A stretch of 44,524 bases of DNA from Pseudomonadota bacterium (lineage in GTDB: Bacteria > Desulfobacterota > Syntrophobacteria > Syntrophobacterales > Syntrophobacteraceae), in the NCBI GenBank assembly GCA_023416335.1, contig JAEZHY010000043.1:1-44524 (forward strand), written 5' to 3'. The notes under the pieces were generated by a model that saw nothing but the letters and a program-made list of their open reading frames with translations, did no database searches and was not told the origin of the DNA. Of the stretch, positions 25,582 to 33,811 are shown in pieces; the first letter of the stretch is position 1; every line of letters begins with the position of its first letter. The position numbers and the translations under genes were made by a program.

Positions 25582-27078
25582 ATGCAAATTCTCTTCTGTG
25601 CTTCGGAAGTATCCCCTTTTGCCAAGACCGGCGGCCTCGCCGACGTAACCGGGTCCCTGCCGGCTTCCCTGAAAAGACTCGGCTGCGATGTGCGGATTTT
25701 CATGCCCCTTTACAGATCCGTCCGGGAGAAGTTCCAGTCTCTGGATCCTCTAGTCCAGAACATAGTGGTTCCCGTGGGAATACACGACTACCACGTGCAT
25801 ATATGGGAGAGCAGGACGGCGGAGGATATCCCGATCTACCTGCTCGAAAAAGACGAGTTCTATGACCGCTCTTTTCTCTATGGGAGTCCCGTACGCGGCG
25901 ACTACGAAGACAATGCGGAAAGGTTCATCGGCTTCAACCGTGCAACCCAGCAGCTTTGTAATACGCTTGGCTGGTATCCTTCGATTTTCCATCTGCACGA
26001 CTGGCAAACAGGGCTCATTGCGGCCTATTTTCACCTGAATTGGCGATACGATCCGAAGTTCCTCCGTTCCGGAACGGTTTTCACGATTCATAACATTGCC
26101 TACCAGGGAGTATTTCCGGCCGGCTATTTCAGCCTGACCAATCTCCCGCCTGCGGCCTATTCAATCCAGGGAATCGAATTCTGGAGCCAGTGCAACTTCC
26201 TCAAAGCCGGCCTCGTCTACAGCGATTTCCTGACCACCGTCAGCCCGCGCTATGCCGAGGAAATCCAGACAAAAGAATTCGGATTCGGCCTGGAAGGCCT
26301 GCTGACGGAGCGCCGGAATTCCCTTGCGGGAATCCTCAATGGGATAGACACAAATGCCTGGAATCCGGAAACCGATCCCGCCCTCCCCGGTCATTTCACG
26401 GCGGACGACCTCAGCGGCAAGGCGGTGTGCAAGGAAGCTCTCTGCACCGAACTCGGTTTCCCGGAACAATGCAGGTCTTATCCGCTTCTCGGCATGATAA
26501 GCCGGCTTGCCACCCAGAAAGGCTTCGACCTGCTCGAACGGGTGCTGCCGGAACTCATGAATCTGCCGGTCAATCTCGTGATCCTTGGAACCGGAGATGC
26601 GGCCATCGAGGAAAATCTCCTGGCAATGGAGAAGGAATTCCCCGACCGCATGAAACTGCTTCTCCAGTTCGACGAAAAACTGGCCCACCGCATCGAGGCG
26701 GGGGTGGACGCATTCCTCATGCCCTCGCGCTACGAACCGTGCGGCCTCAACCAGATGTACAGCCTGCGGTACGGAAGCATCCCGATCGTTCATGCGACCG
26801 GAGGTCTGGACGACTCCGTTGTGGATGTCCTGGACGAACCGGACTCCGGGACAGGTTTCAAATTTTATCAATATGCCCCGGGAGCTTTCATTGAAGCGAT
26901 AACTTCCGCCGTCCGGCTCTTCGAAAACCGCGAGAAATGGACCGAGATTCAGAAAAGGGCCATGCGTCAGGACTTTTCCTGGGACCGGTCGGCAAGAGAA
27001 TACACGCGTATTTACGAACAGGTTGCGGCAAGGAAGAAGAAAAGACGCCCCGGAAGGATTATTGACGTGGGGCGGTGA
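25582..27078 (+). CDS. glgA: Glycogen/starch synthase (ADP-glucose type, GT5)
   Basis: GlgA extends alpha-1,4-glucan from ADP-glucose. From ATG 25582 the 498 residues match the family length. The N-terminal MQILFCASEVSPFAKTGGLADV carries Lys15 of the KTGGL motif that contacts ADP-glucose. The C-terminal GT-B half has LIGMISRLATQKGFDLL-like motifs and the PSRYEPCGLNQMYSLRYG loop typical of GT5. An in-frame GTG at 25504 would add 26 residues with no homology. The ribosome binding site is weak at both. It stands alone; no other glg gene is in the window. Confidence 0.92.
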   Translation: MQILFCASEVSPFAKTGGLADVTGSLPASLKRLGCDVRIFMPLYRSVREKFQSLDPLVQNIVVPVGIHDYHVHIWESRTAEDIPIYLLEKDEFYDRSFLYGSPVRGDYEDNAERFIGFNRATQQLCNTLGWYPSIFHLHDWQTGLIAAYFHLNWRYDPKFLRSGTVFTIHNIAYQGVFPAGYFSLTNLPPAAYSIQGIEFWSQCNFLKAGLVYSDFLTTVSPRYAEEIQTKEFGFGLEGLLTERRNSLAGILNGIDTNAWNPETDPALPGHFTADDLSGKAVCKEALCTELGFPEQCRSYPLLGMISRLATQKGFDLLERVLPELMNLPVNLVILGTGDAAIEENLLAMEKEFPDRMKLLLQFDEKLAHRIEAGVDAFLMPSRYEPCGLNQMYSLRYGSIPIVHATGGLDDSVVDVLDEPDSGTGFKFYQYAPGAFIEAITSAVRLFENREKWTEIQKRAMRQDFSWDRSAREYTRIYEQVAARKKKRRPGRIIDVGR

Positions 27079-27092
27079 TCCGGTGCGAACGC

Positions 27093-27218
27093 GGCGCGGT
27101 CAGGAAACCGCGCCACAACATACGCGGCGCAGACTCTCTTTTGCAGGCAGGGACTAAACGGATTCCCGCGCAAGTAAACGGGAGCCGCGTAGGGTGGGCA
27201 AGGTTTTATCCGCCCACC
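27093..27218. repeat. Family A and family D palindromes
   Basis: A GC variant of family A (GGCGCGGT ... ACCGCGCC, 27093-27114) begins 15 bases after the glgA stop. A family D element (GTAGGGTGGGC ... GCCCACC, 27189-27218) follows. They occupy the space between two convergent genes, where they may also serve as transcript ends. Confidence 0.7.
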
Positions 27219-27280
27219 ATCCGCCCCCTTGGATCGGGCAGGGAAATTGGGCCATCGGGATGGCCGGACCATAACGGCGC

Positions 27281-28123
27281 TTAAACCTCCAGAACGAACC
27301 CCACCCGTCCAAAAGCGAACCTTTCGCCAAAGGCCGATGCCAGGCGCGCAACCGGCCCCTGCCCCGTGCAGTGGCTGACCGCGAGCATCTGTATATCGTA
27401 TTCCTTGAGCGCCCGTATTGTCGGGTCCAGTTGCGGCTCGGGCGAAAGTCCCAGGTGAGTTCCGCCGAGAATGGCGTGAACCCGCTTCTCTCCCGTCTTT
27501 TCGATTGCATGTTCCAAAATATTGACGACTCCCGCGTGGGCACATCCCAGTAGGACCACCAGGCCCTTCGAGGTCTGAATGATAACCGAAAAGTCGTCCA
27601 GCAGAAGGTCCTGAGCCCAGCCGCCGTCACGACGGACTACGAAGTTGGGAGACCCCAGTTCGAAGAGAGTCTTCCTGGGCACCTCGCCCGTCACGAAAAC
27701 CTCCGGAGCGATTTCCGTAAATTCCCTGTACCATTCGAACTGCGCGCCGCGGGTCGTGAGATAGGCCTCCGGCCAGGGCATGCCGATGGATAAGGTATTT
27801 TCCTCTCCACCGGCTCCCGCCTGCCGCCAGAATCTTTCATTGAACAGGTCGGGGTGGGCAACAACGGGACAGTCCCCCCTGATGCCGAAAAAGGCGAGAA
27901 GCCCACCAACGTGATCCAGGTGGCCGTGGCTCAGCACGACTTTCGAAACATCCCTCAGATCTTTTTTGAGACGCAGGGAATTCTGTACGAGGCCGAATCC
28001 CTGGCCGGTATCGAAAAGGATACTCTGCCCCGGGACCTCAATAAATGCCGAAAATCCATGCTCTCCCAGAAAGCCCAGCCCCTCCACCGTATTTTCACAC
28101 AGCACAGTAATTCTGCATTCCAT
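27281..28123 (-). CDS. Metallo-beta-lactamase-fold hydrolase (COG1237-like)
   Basis: The 280-residue protein has the metal-binding motif SHGHLDH (His66, His68, Asp70, His71), LLGCAHAGVVN with a further His, GGTHLG, and a final His in AVSHCTGQG. This pattern, with the CENTVEGLGFLGEHGFSAFIE start, matches the COG1237 group, which includes archaeal dihydropterin-linked aminobenzene synthase-like proteins; the bacterial members are mostly uncharacterised. ATG 28123 follows AGGAGG; an earlier in-frame start at 28162 lacks one. It is cytosolic. The next gene upstream on the same strand is the helix-hairpin-helix gene, separated by a strong hairpin. Confidence 0.85.
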   Translation of the reverse strand: MECRITVLCENTVEGLGFLGEHGFSAFIEVPGQSILFDTGQGFGLVQNSLRLKKDLRDVSKVVLSHGHLDHVGGLLAFFGIRGDCPVVAHPDLFNERFWRQAGAGGEENTLSIGMPWPEAYLTTRGAQFEWYREFTEIAPEVFVTGEVPRKTLFELGSPNFVVRRDGGWAQDLLLDDFSVIIQTSKGLVVLLGCAHAGVVNILEHAIEKTGEKRVHAILGGTHLGLSPEPQLDPTIRALKEYDIQMLAVSHCTGQGPVARLASAFGERFAFGRVGFVLEV

Positions 28124-28278
28124 ATTCAGGCCTCCTGTATAGAGCATGAAATTCAGCCGCAACGGACTCTGATGCCGTCCGCCCTGTCCCGTTCTCCCAT
28201 GATGCCGAAGTCGGGACGTTATTCAAAGAGTTTTTTCGAACTGCAGAGTTGCAGAGGAGTGAATTTCACAGAGGAGCA

Positions 28279-28331
28279 AGGTATCCGGCCGGCCAAACCG
28301 AATACAAACGTTCGGCCGGTTCCGGATACCT
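28279..28331 (-). terminator. Long hairpin after HhH gene
   Basis: AGGTATCCGG plus CCGGCC pair with GGCCGG plus CCGGATACCT; a two-base bulge separates the helices and the loop has 19 bases. It starts about 25 bases past the stop of the helix-hairpin-helix gene. No T-tract follows. Confidence 0.6.
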
Positions 28332-28356
28332 CGATGCTGCATGGAGGGAGTTGAGG

Positions 28357-28575
28357 CTATTTGACCTGAACGCCTTGATTCTTCAACTCATCCGCCAGCT
28401 TTGTAAATCCCGGGACCGCTTTGACGTCTTCCCATGACTTGAACGGACCGTGTTCGTTGCGATACTCGATCAGCTTTTGGGCCCGCTGCCTGCCCATGCC
28501 GCCGATGTGTTCCAGATCGTCAACCCGGGCATTGTTCAGATTGATGCCCTTGCCGCCTTTTATCGCTTCCGTCAT
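28357..28575 (-). CDS. Small helix-hairpin-helix (ComEA-like) protein
   Basis: The 72-residue protein is almost wholly one HhH DNA-binding domain: INLNNARVDDLEHIGGMGRQRAQKLIEYRNEHGPF, then WEDVKAVPGFTKLADEL. This matches the C-terminal domain of ComEA, but there is no membrane anchor or signal, so it is a cytosolic stand-alone HhH protein. Non-specific DNA binding is the expected activity. The start is ATG 28575, with AAGGAG seven bases upstream; ATG 28581 is too close to the ribosome binding site. Its leader has an attenuator-like hairpin. Confidence 0.85.
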   Translation of the reverse strand: MTEAIKGGKGINLNNARVDDLEHIGGMGRQRAQKLIEYRNEHGPFKSWEDVKAVPGFTKLADELKNQGVQVK

Positions 28576-28610
28576 TTTCATTCTCCTTTCCTGTCCTTTG
28601 AAAAAAGAAT

Positions 28611-28645
28611 GCCCGGAGTGACTTACGACTGAGGCTCACCCGGGC
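28611..28645 (-). promoter_or_regulatory. 5'-leader hairpin with T-tract (attenuator-like)
   Basis: Read on the minus strand, GCCCGG-GTGA pairs with TCAC-T-CCGGGC around a 14-base loop and is followed at once by ATTCTTTTTTC. It has the form of an intrinsic terminator but lies between a promoter and the ribosome binding site of the HhH gene. Confidence 0.6.
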
Positions 28646-28653
28646 TTCACGTA

Positions 28654-28681
28654 AAGATAATGCATTTCATTTTTCAGTCAA
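28654..28681 (-). promoter_or_regulatory. Candidate promoter of HhH gene
   Basis: On the minus strand TTGACT (28676-28681), a 16-base spacer and TATCTT (28654-28659). The predicted start site is within a few bases of the leader hairpin. Confidence 0.5.
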
Positions 28682-28750
28682 AAGGAAGGCAGGATCGGCT
28701 TTGGACAAGGGCAAAGCCGGCATGAACCGCAGGATACGCATCGCCGAGCC

Positions 28751-28787
28751 AAAAACAAAAAAAGAGGCGCGTGCAAAAACGCGCCTC
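28751..28787 (-). terminator. Intrinsic terminator of rpoH
   Basis: On the minus strand GAGGCGCGT and ACGCGCCTC form a perfect 9-bp stem, followed by TTTTTTTGTTTTT. It lies 33 bases past the rpoH stop codon. Confidence 0.92.
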
Positions 28788-28819
28788 TCGCGAATTCAAT
28801 CAATCGTGATCTGGATAGA

Positions 28820-29812
28820 TCAGATCTCGATCATGCTTTCCTGGAGCAGGTCGATGTCGGCAATTTCCTCTTCGAGGTAGGCCTTCAGTTTCTTCTTGAG
28901 CCGGCTTTCGATCTGCCGCACGCGCTCGCGGCTGATCCCGAACTTGTCTCCGATTTCCTGGAGGGTCATCGGGTCCTCGGTCAAAAGCCTTTTGTCGAAT
29001 ATAACGGCCTCTTTGCCTTTGAGCTGCTCTCTGAAGAGCATCAGTTTATCGTGCAGTATGGCCTTTGCTTCCTGGTCGGCAATTTGATCGTCGACAGGCA
29101 GGTCGTCCGAGGGCAGAAAAGACTTGTGCGTGTCCTCGGAATCTTCCTTCAAGGGGCTGTCGAGAGAGATTTCCCAGCTGTTGAGCCTCTGATCCATCTC
29201 GATGATTTCCGATTCCTTCACATCGAGCCGATGGCTGAGCAGCCTGGGTGAAGCCTCGATACCCTGCGCTTCCAGCCTTTCTTTTTCTTTTCGCAGGTTG
29301 AAGAAGAGCTTACGCTGAGCCTGGGTCGTACCGATCTTGACCAGCTTCCAGTTGTCCATTATGAACTTGATAATGTACGCCTTGATCCAGAAAGAGGCAT
29401 AATAGGAGAACTTATAGCCCCGGTACGGATCGAACTTCTTCACGGCCTGCATAAGTCCGACATTGCCTTCCTGGATCAGGTCCATGAGGTTCTGCATCCA
29501 GTAGCGCTGGAAGTCCATGGCAATTTTGACTACGAGCCTTAGATTTGCAGTAATGAGCTTGTATGCCGCCTCGATATCGCCCTTTTCGCGATAGCGAATC
29601 GCAAGATCCATTTCGTCTTCTCTGCTGAGGAGCGGATATCGCTTGATCTCATCGAGATAGAGGCGGAAAGGGTCGAAGGAAATCGGCTGATGTCTGTCGC
29701 TGGACGCAGTGCTGTTCTTTTTTGTCTTTTCGCTTTCAGCAGCGGGAGTCTCGCTACGAGATTCCCGGTCGGCTTTGGAAACCACGTTTTTTAATTTCGC
29801 ATTTTTGAGCAT
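28820..29812 (-). CDS. rpoH: RNA polymerase sigma factor, RpoH (sigma-32) type
   Basis: The 330-residue sigma factor directs heat-shock gene transcription. Domains in order: a charged, Ser/Lys-rich N-terminal extension (about 1-42); region 1.2 (DPFRLYLDEIKRYPLLSREDE); region 2 (NLRLVVKIAMDF ... DLIQEGNVGLMQAVKKFDP ... FSYYASFWIKAYI); the RpoH box QRKLFFNLRKE; region 3; and region 4 (MTLQEIGDKFGISRERVRQIESR). The RpoH box and total length separate it from the housekeeping sigma factor. ATG 29812 is preferred; an in-frame TTG at 29836 would add eight residues. It is transcribed alone from the promoter at 29904-29932, with a leader of about 85 bases containing a TCCCTC/GAGGGA hairpin. Confidence 0.93.
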   Translation of the reverse strand: MLKNAKLKNVVSKADRESRSETPAAESEKTKKNSTASSDRHQPISFDPFRLYLDEIKRYPLLSREDEMDLAIRYREKGDIEAAYKLITANLRLVVKIAMDFQRYWMQNLMDLIQEGNVGLMQAVKKFDPYRGYKFSYYASFWIKAYIIKFIMDNWKLVKIGTTQAQRKLFFNLRKEKERLEAQGIEASPRLLSHRLDVKESEIIEMDQRLNSWEISLDSPLKEDSEDTHKSFLPSDDLPVDDQIADQEAKAILHDKLMLFREQLKGKEAVIFDKRLLTEDPMTLQEIGDKFGISRERVRQIESRLKKKLKAYLEEEIADIDLLQESMIEI

Positions 29813-29903
29813 GGACAAATTGATCCTTGCTTCCAAGAATTAATGCCCTGAGGCATGAAGACAGCTCTCCCTCAGGAGGGAAAGCCTTTTAAGCCACCCA
29901 TGC

Positions 29904-29932
29904 ATATTAGTACACGGATACGCACAAAACAA
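29904..29932 (-). promoter_or_regulatory. Sigma70-like promoter of rpoH
   Basis: On the minus strand TTGTTT (29927-29932), a 17-base spacer and TAATAT (29904-29909). Confidence 0.6.
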
Positions 29933-29967
29933 GATGGAAAAGGAGAGTGAATTTTGAGCCGGAATGC

Positions 29968-29996
29968 TTGATTTTTCCCCATGCTTCTATTATAAG
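29968..29996 (+). promoter_or_regulatory. Sigma70-like promoter of hisC-cmk
   Basis: TTGATT (29968-29973), a 17-base spacer and TATAAG (29991-29996). The predicted start site is about 43 bases before hisC. The two divergent promoters have minus-35 boxes 35 bases apart. Confidence 0.65.
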
Positions 29997-30045
29997 AGCT
30001 GGATGAAAAAATGAGAAGGGATTCGTAGGTCGACATAACTCAATT

Positions 30046-31155
30046 ATGAAACCATGCGTACCGGACCACATCGCGAGCATTATTCCATATCCTCCCGGCA
30101 AGCCGATCGAAGAACTGGAACGCGAATACGGAATAAGCGGCTCAATTAAGCTTGCAAGCAACGAGAACCCGCTGGGGCCTTCTCCAAAGGCAGTGGAGGC
30201 GATCCAGGGGGCGATCTTCAAGCTTAACCGCTATCCCGACGGAAGCGGCTTCTACTTGCGAAAAAAGCTTGCCGAAAAGTACGCAATCCCTTTTGACGGC
30301 ATTCTGCCGGGCAACGGATCGAACGAGATTATCGAACTGGTAATCAGGGCTTTCATGACGCCGGGTGACGAAGTGATGATGCCCGCTCCATCTTTTCTCC
30401 TCTATCGACTGGTCGTACAGTGGATGGGAGGCAAGCCGGTATCGGTTCCTTTGAAGGGACTCGACATCGATTTGCAGAAGATGGCTGAAGCGGTTACACC
30501 TCGCACGAAAGTCATTTTCCTGACAAATCCGAACAACCCGACCGGAACCGTTATTGCGAAAAGCGACTTCGATCGCTTTCTCTCCGAAATACCACCACAG
30601 ACTGTAGTCGTCCTCGACGAAGCCTACATAGAATTCAACAGGGACCCGTCCACTCCCAAGGGCTTTGATTACCTCGACCGCGAGGGGCCGCACGTAATCG
30701 TGCTGAAGACATTTTCAAAAGCCTACGGACTTGCGGGTTTGCGGATAGGGTACGGCGTAATGGCCCCTTCCATTGCGACCTACCTGAACCGCGTGCGGCA
30801 GCCGTTCAACACCGGCTCTCTTTCTCAGGCGGCGGCACTTGCGGCTCTCGATGACGATCAATTCCTCAGCCGGACACAGGAAGCAACATGGAACGGCCTT
30901 CAATATCTCTATGGAGAAGTTGAGAAAATGGGCCTCAGGTATGTTCCTTCCCAGGCTAATTTCTTTCTCATTGAAGTACCGTGCGAAGCAAAGCGTGTAT
31001 TCGAGGCGATGCTGTGTCGGGGCGTCATCATCAGATCGATGGCTTCCTACGGCATGGACCGCCATATTCGAATAAACGCCGGGCTTCCTGAAGAAAACGA
31101 GCGGTTCGTTCGTACCCTGGGTCAGGTACTGGCCGAAATTGATAAATCCGTTTAG
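30046..31155 (+). CDS. hisC: Histidinol-phosphate aminotransferase
   Basis: A class I/II PLP enzyme of 369 residues. It shows KLASNENPLGPSP near the N-terminus, RYPDGSG, NPNNPTGT (161-168), LDEAYIEF (190-197) and the PLP lysine Lys225 in KTFSKAYGLAGLRIGYG. These are HisC signatures; HisC transfers an amino group from glutamate to imidazole acetol phosphate in histidine synthesis. Some HisC enzymes also act on aromatic amino acids. Its place just upstream of cmk-rpsA mirrors operons where an aromatic-pathway gene precedes cmk, so a dual or aromatic role is possible. The ribosome binding site of ATG 30046 is weak. Confidence 0.93.
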   Translation: MKPCVPDHIASIIPYPPGKPIEELEREYGISGSIKLASNENPLGPSPKAVEAIQGAIFKLNRYPDGSGFYLRKKLAEKYAIPFDGILPGNGSNEIIELVIRAFMTPGDEVMMPAPSFLLYRLVVQWMGGKPVSVPLKGLDIDLQKMAEAVTPRTKVIFLTNPNNPTGTVIAKSDFDRFLSEIPPQTVVVLDEAYIEFNRDPSTPKGFDYLDREGPHVIVLKTFSKAYGLAGLRIGYGVMAPSIATYLNRVRQPFNTGSLSQAAALAALDDDQFLSRTQEATWNGLQYLYGEVEKMGLRYVPSQANFFLIEVPCEAKRVFEAMLCRGVIIRSMASYGMDRHIRINAGLPEENERFVRTLGQVLAEIDKSV

Positions 31156-31164
31156 AAGAAGTTG

Positions 31165-31833
31165 ATGATTATAGCTATCGACGGCCCGGCCGGCGCCGGG
31201 AAAAGTACTGTTTGCAGGATGTTGGCGCAAGAATTGCGCTTTCTCTACCTTGACACCGGCGCCATGTACAGGGCCGTTGCCTGGGCCCTGCTTCACGAAG
31301 AGGTCGATCGGGCGGAAGATGCGATTGCCGCGCAACTGCCGCATCTCCCTTTGACATTCTCCATCATGGGGGATCGACTGGAAATTCGGTACCGGGACAG
31401 GTTGCTGCAGTCCGAACTCCGAAACCCGGAAATGTCCGATGCGGCATCAAGGATCTCGCAGTTGAAGCCGGTAAGGGATTTCCTGCTGCTGTGGCAACGC
31501 AGGCTGGCCAAACAGGGAAACATCGTCGCCGAGGGAAGGGATACCACTACGGTCGTCTTTCCGGACGCAGAACTCAAGGTTTTCCTCACCGCGGACCTGC
31601 AGACGCGAATGAGGCGGCGTTTTGCCGAATACAGGGAGAAGGGAATAGAAATAACGCAGGATGAGATGGAGCTGCGGATACGCGAACGCGACGAAGCCGA
31701 TGCAAATCGCGACCTGGCTCCAATGCGGCAGGCAGAAGATGCGATGCTGCTGGACACATCCCATCTCGATATACAGGGAGTAGTGGATAGGCTGGTAGAT
31801 GCGGCCAAAGTCCGCATGAGAGCCCATTTGTGA
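31165..31833 (+). CDS. cmk: Cytidylate kinase
   Basis: Phosphorylates CMP and dCMP. The P-loop GPAGAGKST is at residues 7-15, followed by YLDTGAMYRAVAW, EGRDTTTVVFPDAELKVFLTA and RDEADANRDLAPMRQAEDA in the lid and C-terminal part. The 222 residues are standard. ATG 31165 is preferred to a TTG one codon earlier. It begins nine bases after hisC and is followed by rpsA, a widely conserved order. Confidence 0.95.
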   Translation: MIIAIDGPAGAGKSTVCRMLAQELRFLYLDTGAMYRAVAWALLHEEVDRAEDAIAAQLPHLPLTFSIMGDRLEIRYRDRLLQSELRNPEMSDAASRISQLKPVRDFLLLWQRRLAKQGNIVAEGRDTTTVVFPDAELKVFLTADLQTRMRRRFAEYREKGIEITQDEMELRIRERDEADANRDLAPMRQAEDAMLLDTSHLDIQGVVDRLVDAAKVRMRAHL

Positions 31834-31854
31834 TATTTAGAACCAACTTTAAGA

Positions 31855-31883
31855 TTGCTAAATTAGGCTGTATTTGGTAAAGT
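31855..31883 (+). promoter_or_regulatory. Candidate rpsA promoter
   Basis: TTGCTA (31855-31860), a 17-base spacer and TAAAGT (31878-31883); each box matches four of six consensus positions. It lies in the 105-base cmk-rpsA gap and would let rpsA be made independently of hisC-cmk. Confidence 0.4.
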
Positions 31884-31938
31884 TTAGCGTTTCAAATGGC
31901 GTAAAGCCAAAAATTAGGTAAGGGGGCAGGTAGAATCA

Positions 31939-33708
31939 ATGACCGTAAAAGATGAACTAGAAAAACAACCTTTTGAGATGGAAAACATTGCTTCGGAAGA
32001 ACATGAGTCGGATGAAGATATGGATTCCATGCACGACCTCTACGAGCAGAGCTTCCGGAATATCCAGGAAGGTGAAGTGATCCGAGGAAGGATCGTTCAG
32101 GTCAGCGATGATTTTGTCATGGTTGACATCGGATATAAATCGGAAGGTCAGATCTCGATTCACGAATTCAAGGACGAACAAGGCCAGGTTCAGGCCGAAG
32201 TTGGAGATGAGATTGACGTCCTCCTCGAGTTCCATGACGACGATGACGGCACCGTCCACCTCTCCAAGGAGAAGGCCGCAAAGATCAAGGTTTGGGACGA
32301 CATCAGCCGTATCTACAGCGAAGATGGAGTTATCGAAGGTAGAATCGTCGCCAAGGTCAAAGGCGGACTCGCTGTCGATATCGGTGTGCAGGCCTTTCTG
32401 CCCGGCTCCCAGGTGGATCTGAGGCCTGTACGGAATCTCGAATCCATGATCGGGCATACCTTCCCGTTCAAGGTCCTCAAATATAACAAGAAAAGAAGAA
32501 ACGTCGTACTTTCCCGCCGCGCGCTGCTCGAAAAAGAGCGCGAACAGATGAAATCCCATACTCTCGCTACCCTCGAAGACAGCAAGGTTGTCGACGGTGT
32601 CGTCAAAAACATCACCGACTACGGTGTTTTCGTGGATCTGGGCGGAATCGACGGTCTGCTCCATATTACCGATATGAGCTGGGGCCGTGTGGGACATCCT
32701 TCCGAGATGTTCCAGATCGGCGATAAGATCAAAGTCAAAGTACTCAGCTTCGATCGCGAAAACGAAAGAGTCTCCCTGGGTCTCAAGCAGCTCGTGGACG
32801 ATCCGTGGAGCAGGGCTGAAGCGAGGTACCCGGTCGGAACCAAGGTCAGGGGCAAAGTGGTCAGCCTCACCGATTACGGTGCATTCGTGGAGATAGAGGA
32901 AGGCGTAGAAGGCCTCATCCACGTTTCCGAAATGTCCTGGACCAAGAAGATCCGCCATCCTTCGAAGATCCTTTCCGTCGGCGACGAAGTCGAAGCGGTT
33001 GTTCTGAGCATCAATCCCGAGAGCAAGCGGATTTCGCTGGGCATGAAACAGCTCGAATCCAATCCCTGGGACGTTATCGCTCAGAAGTACCCCGTGGGAA
33101 CGACCATTGCCGGCAAGATCAAGAACATCACCGATTTCGGTATCTTCATCGGAATCGACGAAGGTATAGACGGGCTCGTCCATATCTCGGATATTTCCTG
33201 GACGAAGCGCGTGAAACATCCTTCGGAGATTTTCCGGAAAAACCAGGAAGTCCAGGCGATCGTTCTGAATATCGACAAGGAAAACGAACGCTTCTCGCTC
33301 GGCATCAAACAGCTCGACTCCGATCCGTGGGAAAGCATTCCTCAGCGTTTTCCGCTGGGCAGCATCGTAGCGGGTCCGATCACCAATGTTACCGACTTCG
33401 GCCTGTTTGTTGAACTCGAAGAAGGTATCGAAGGCCTTGTCCACGTCTCCGAAATCAGCAAGGAGAAGATCAAGTCCCCGGTCGGACAGTTCAAGCCCGG
33501 CGACAGGATTACCGCCAAGGTGATCAACATCTCTCCCAAGGAAAGAAAGATCGGCCTGTCGGTGAAGAAGGTCGAGGAGCAGGACGAACGCTCGAACTAC
33601 GATGAGTACATGAACACGAGCAAAGCCGCGACCTCCAATCTCGGCGAGCTCCTCAAGGAAGAACTGGAAGCTAAGGCTAACAGCACTTTAAATAGTGAAA
33701 AAGCATAG
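31939..33708 (+). CDS. rpsA: 30S ribosomal protein S1
   Basis: The 589-residue protein has six S1 RNA-binding repeats, starting near residues 45, 130, 215, 300, 387 and 474. Repeats 3-6 carry the pattern TDYG/TDFG-x-FV-x-(I/L)-x-x-GI/V-x-GL-H-S, as in proteobacterial S1. An acidic N-terminal segment (about 1-40) takes the place of the ribosome-docking start. It helps load mRNA on the 30S subunit. AGGGGGCAGGTAG precedes ATG 31939. It is closed by an intrinsic terminator at 33745-33785. Confidence 0.96.
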   Translation: MTVKDELEKQPFEMENIASEEHESDEDMDSMHDLYEQSFRNIQEGEVIRGRIVQVSDDFVMVDIGYKSEGQISIHEFKDEQGQVQAEVGDEIDVLLEFHDDDDGTVHLSKEKAAKIKVWDDISRIYSEDGVIEGRIVAKVKGGLAVDIGVQAFLPGSQVDLRPVRNLESMIGHTFPFKVLKYNKKRRNVVLSRRALLEKEREQMKSHTLATLEDSKVVDGVVKNITDYGVFVDLGGIDGLLHITDMSWGRVGHPSEMFQIGDKIKVKVLSFDRENERVSLGLKQLVDDPWSRAEARYPVGTKVRGKVVSLTDYGAFVEIEEGVEGLIHVSEMSWTKKIRHPSKILSVGDEVEAVVLSINPESKRISLGMKQLESNPWDVIAQKYPVGTTIAGKIKNITDFGIFIGIDEGIDGLVHISDISWTKRVKHPSEIFRKNQEVQAIVLNIDKENERFSLGIKQLDSDPWESIPQRFPLGSIVAGPITNVTDFGLFVELEEGIEGLVHVSEISKEKIKSPVGQFKPGDRITAKVINISPKERKIGLSVKKVEEQDERSNYDEYMNTSKAATSNLGELLKEELEAKANSTLNSEKA

Positions 33709-33744
33709 ATTCCATAAAATTCGTTCCTCTTAATTGAGTCCAAT

Positions 33745-33785
33745 ACACCCGGTCAAGCATTGCGCCTGAGGCCGGGTGTTTTTTT
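33745..33785 (+). terminator. Intrinsic terminator of rpsA
   Basis: ACACCCGG and CCGGGTGT form an 8-bp stem with TTTTTTT after it. It lies about 37 bases past the rpsA stop and before the sppA start. Confidence 0.8.
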
Positions 33786-33811
33786 ATAACCATACGAATG
33801 GAAAATTCGCG

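Noticed and set aside
31957..33444. 495-codon open frame on the minus strand
   Set aside because: It lies wholly antisense to rpsA in a region of strong S1 homology; the frame is open only because of codon bias.
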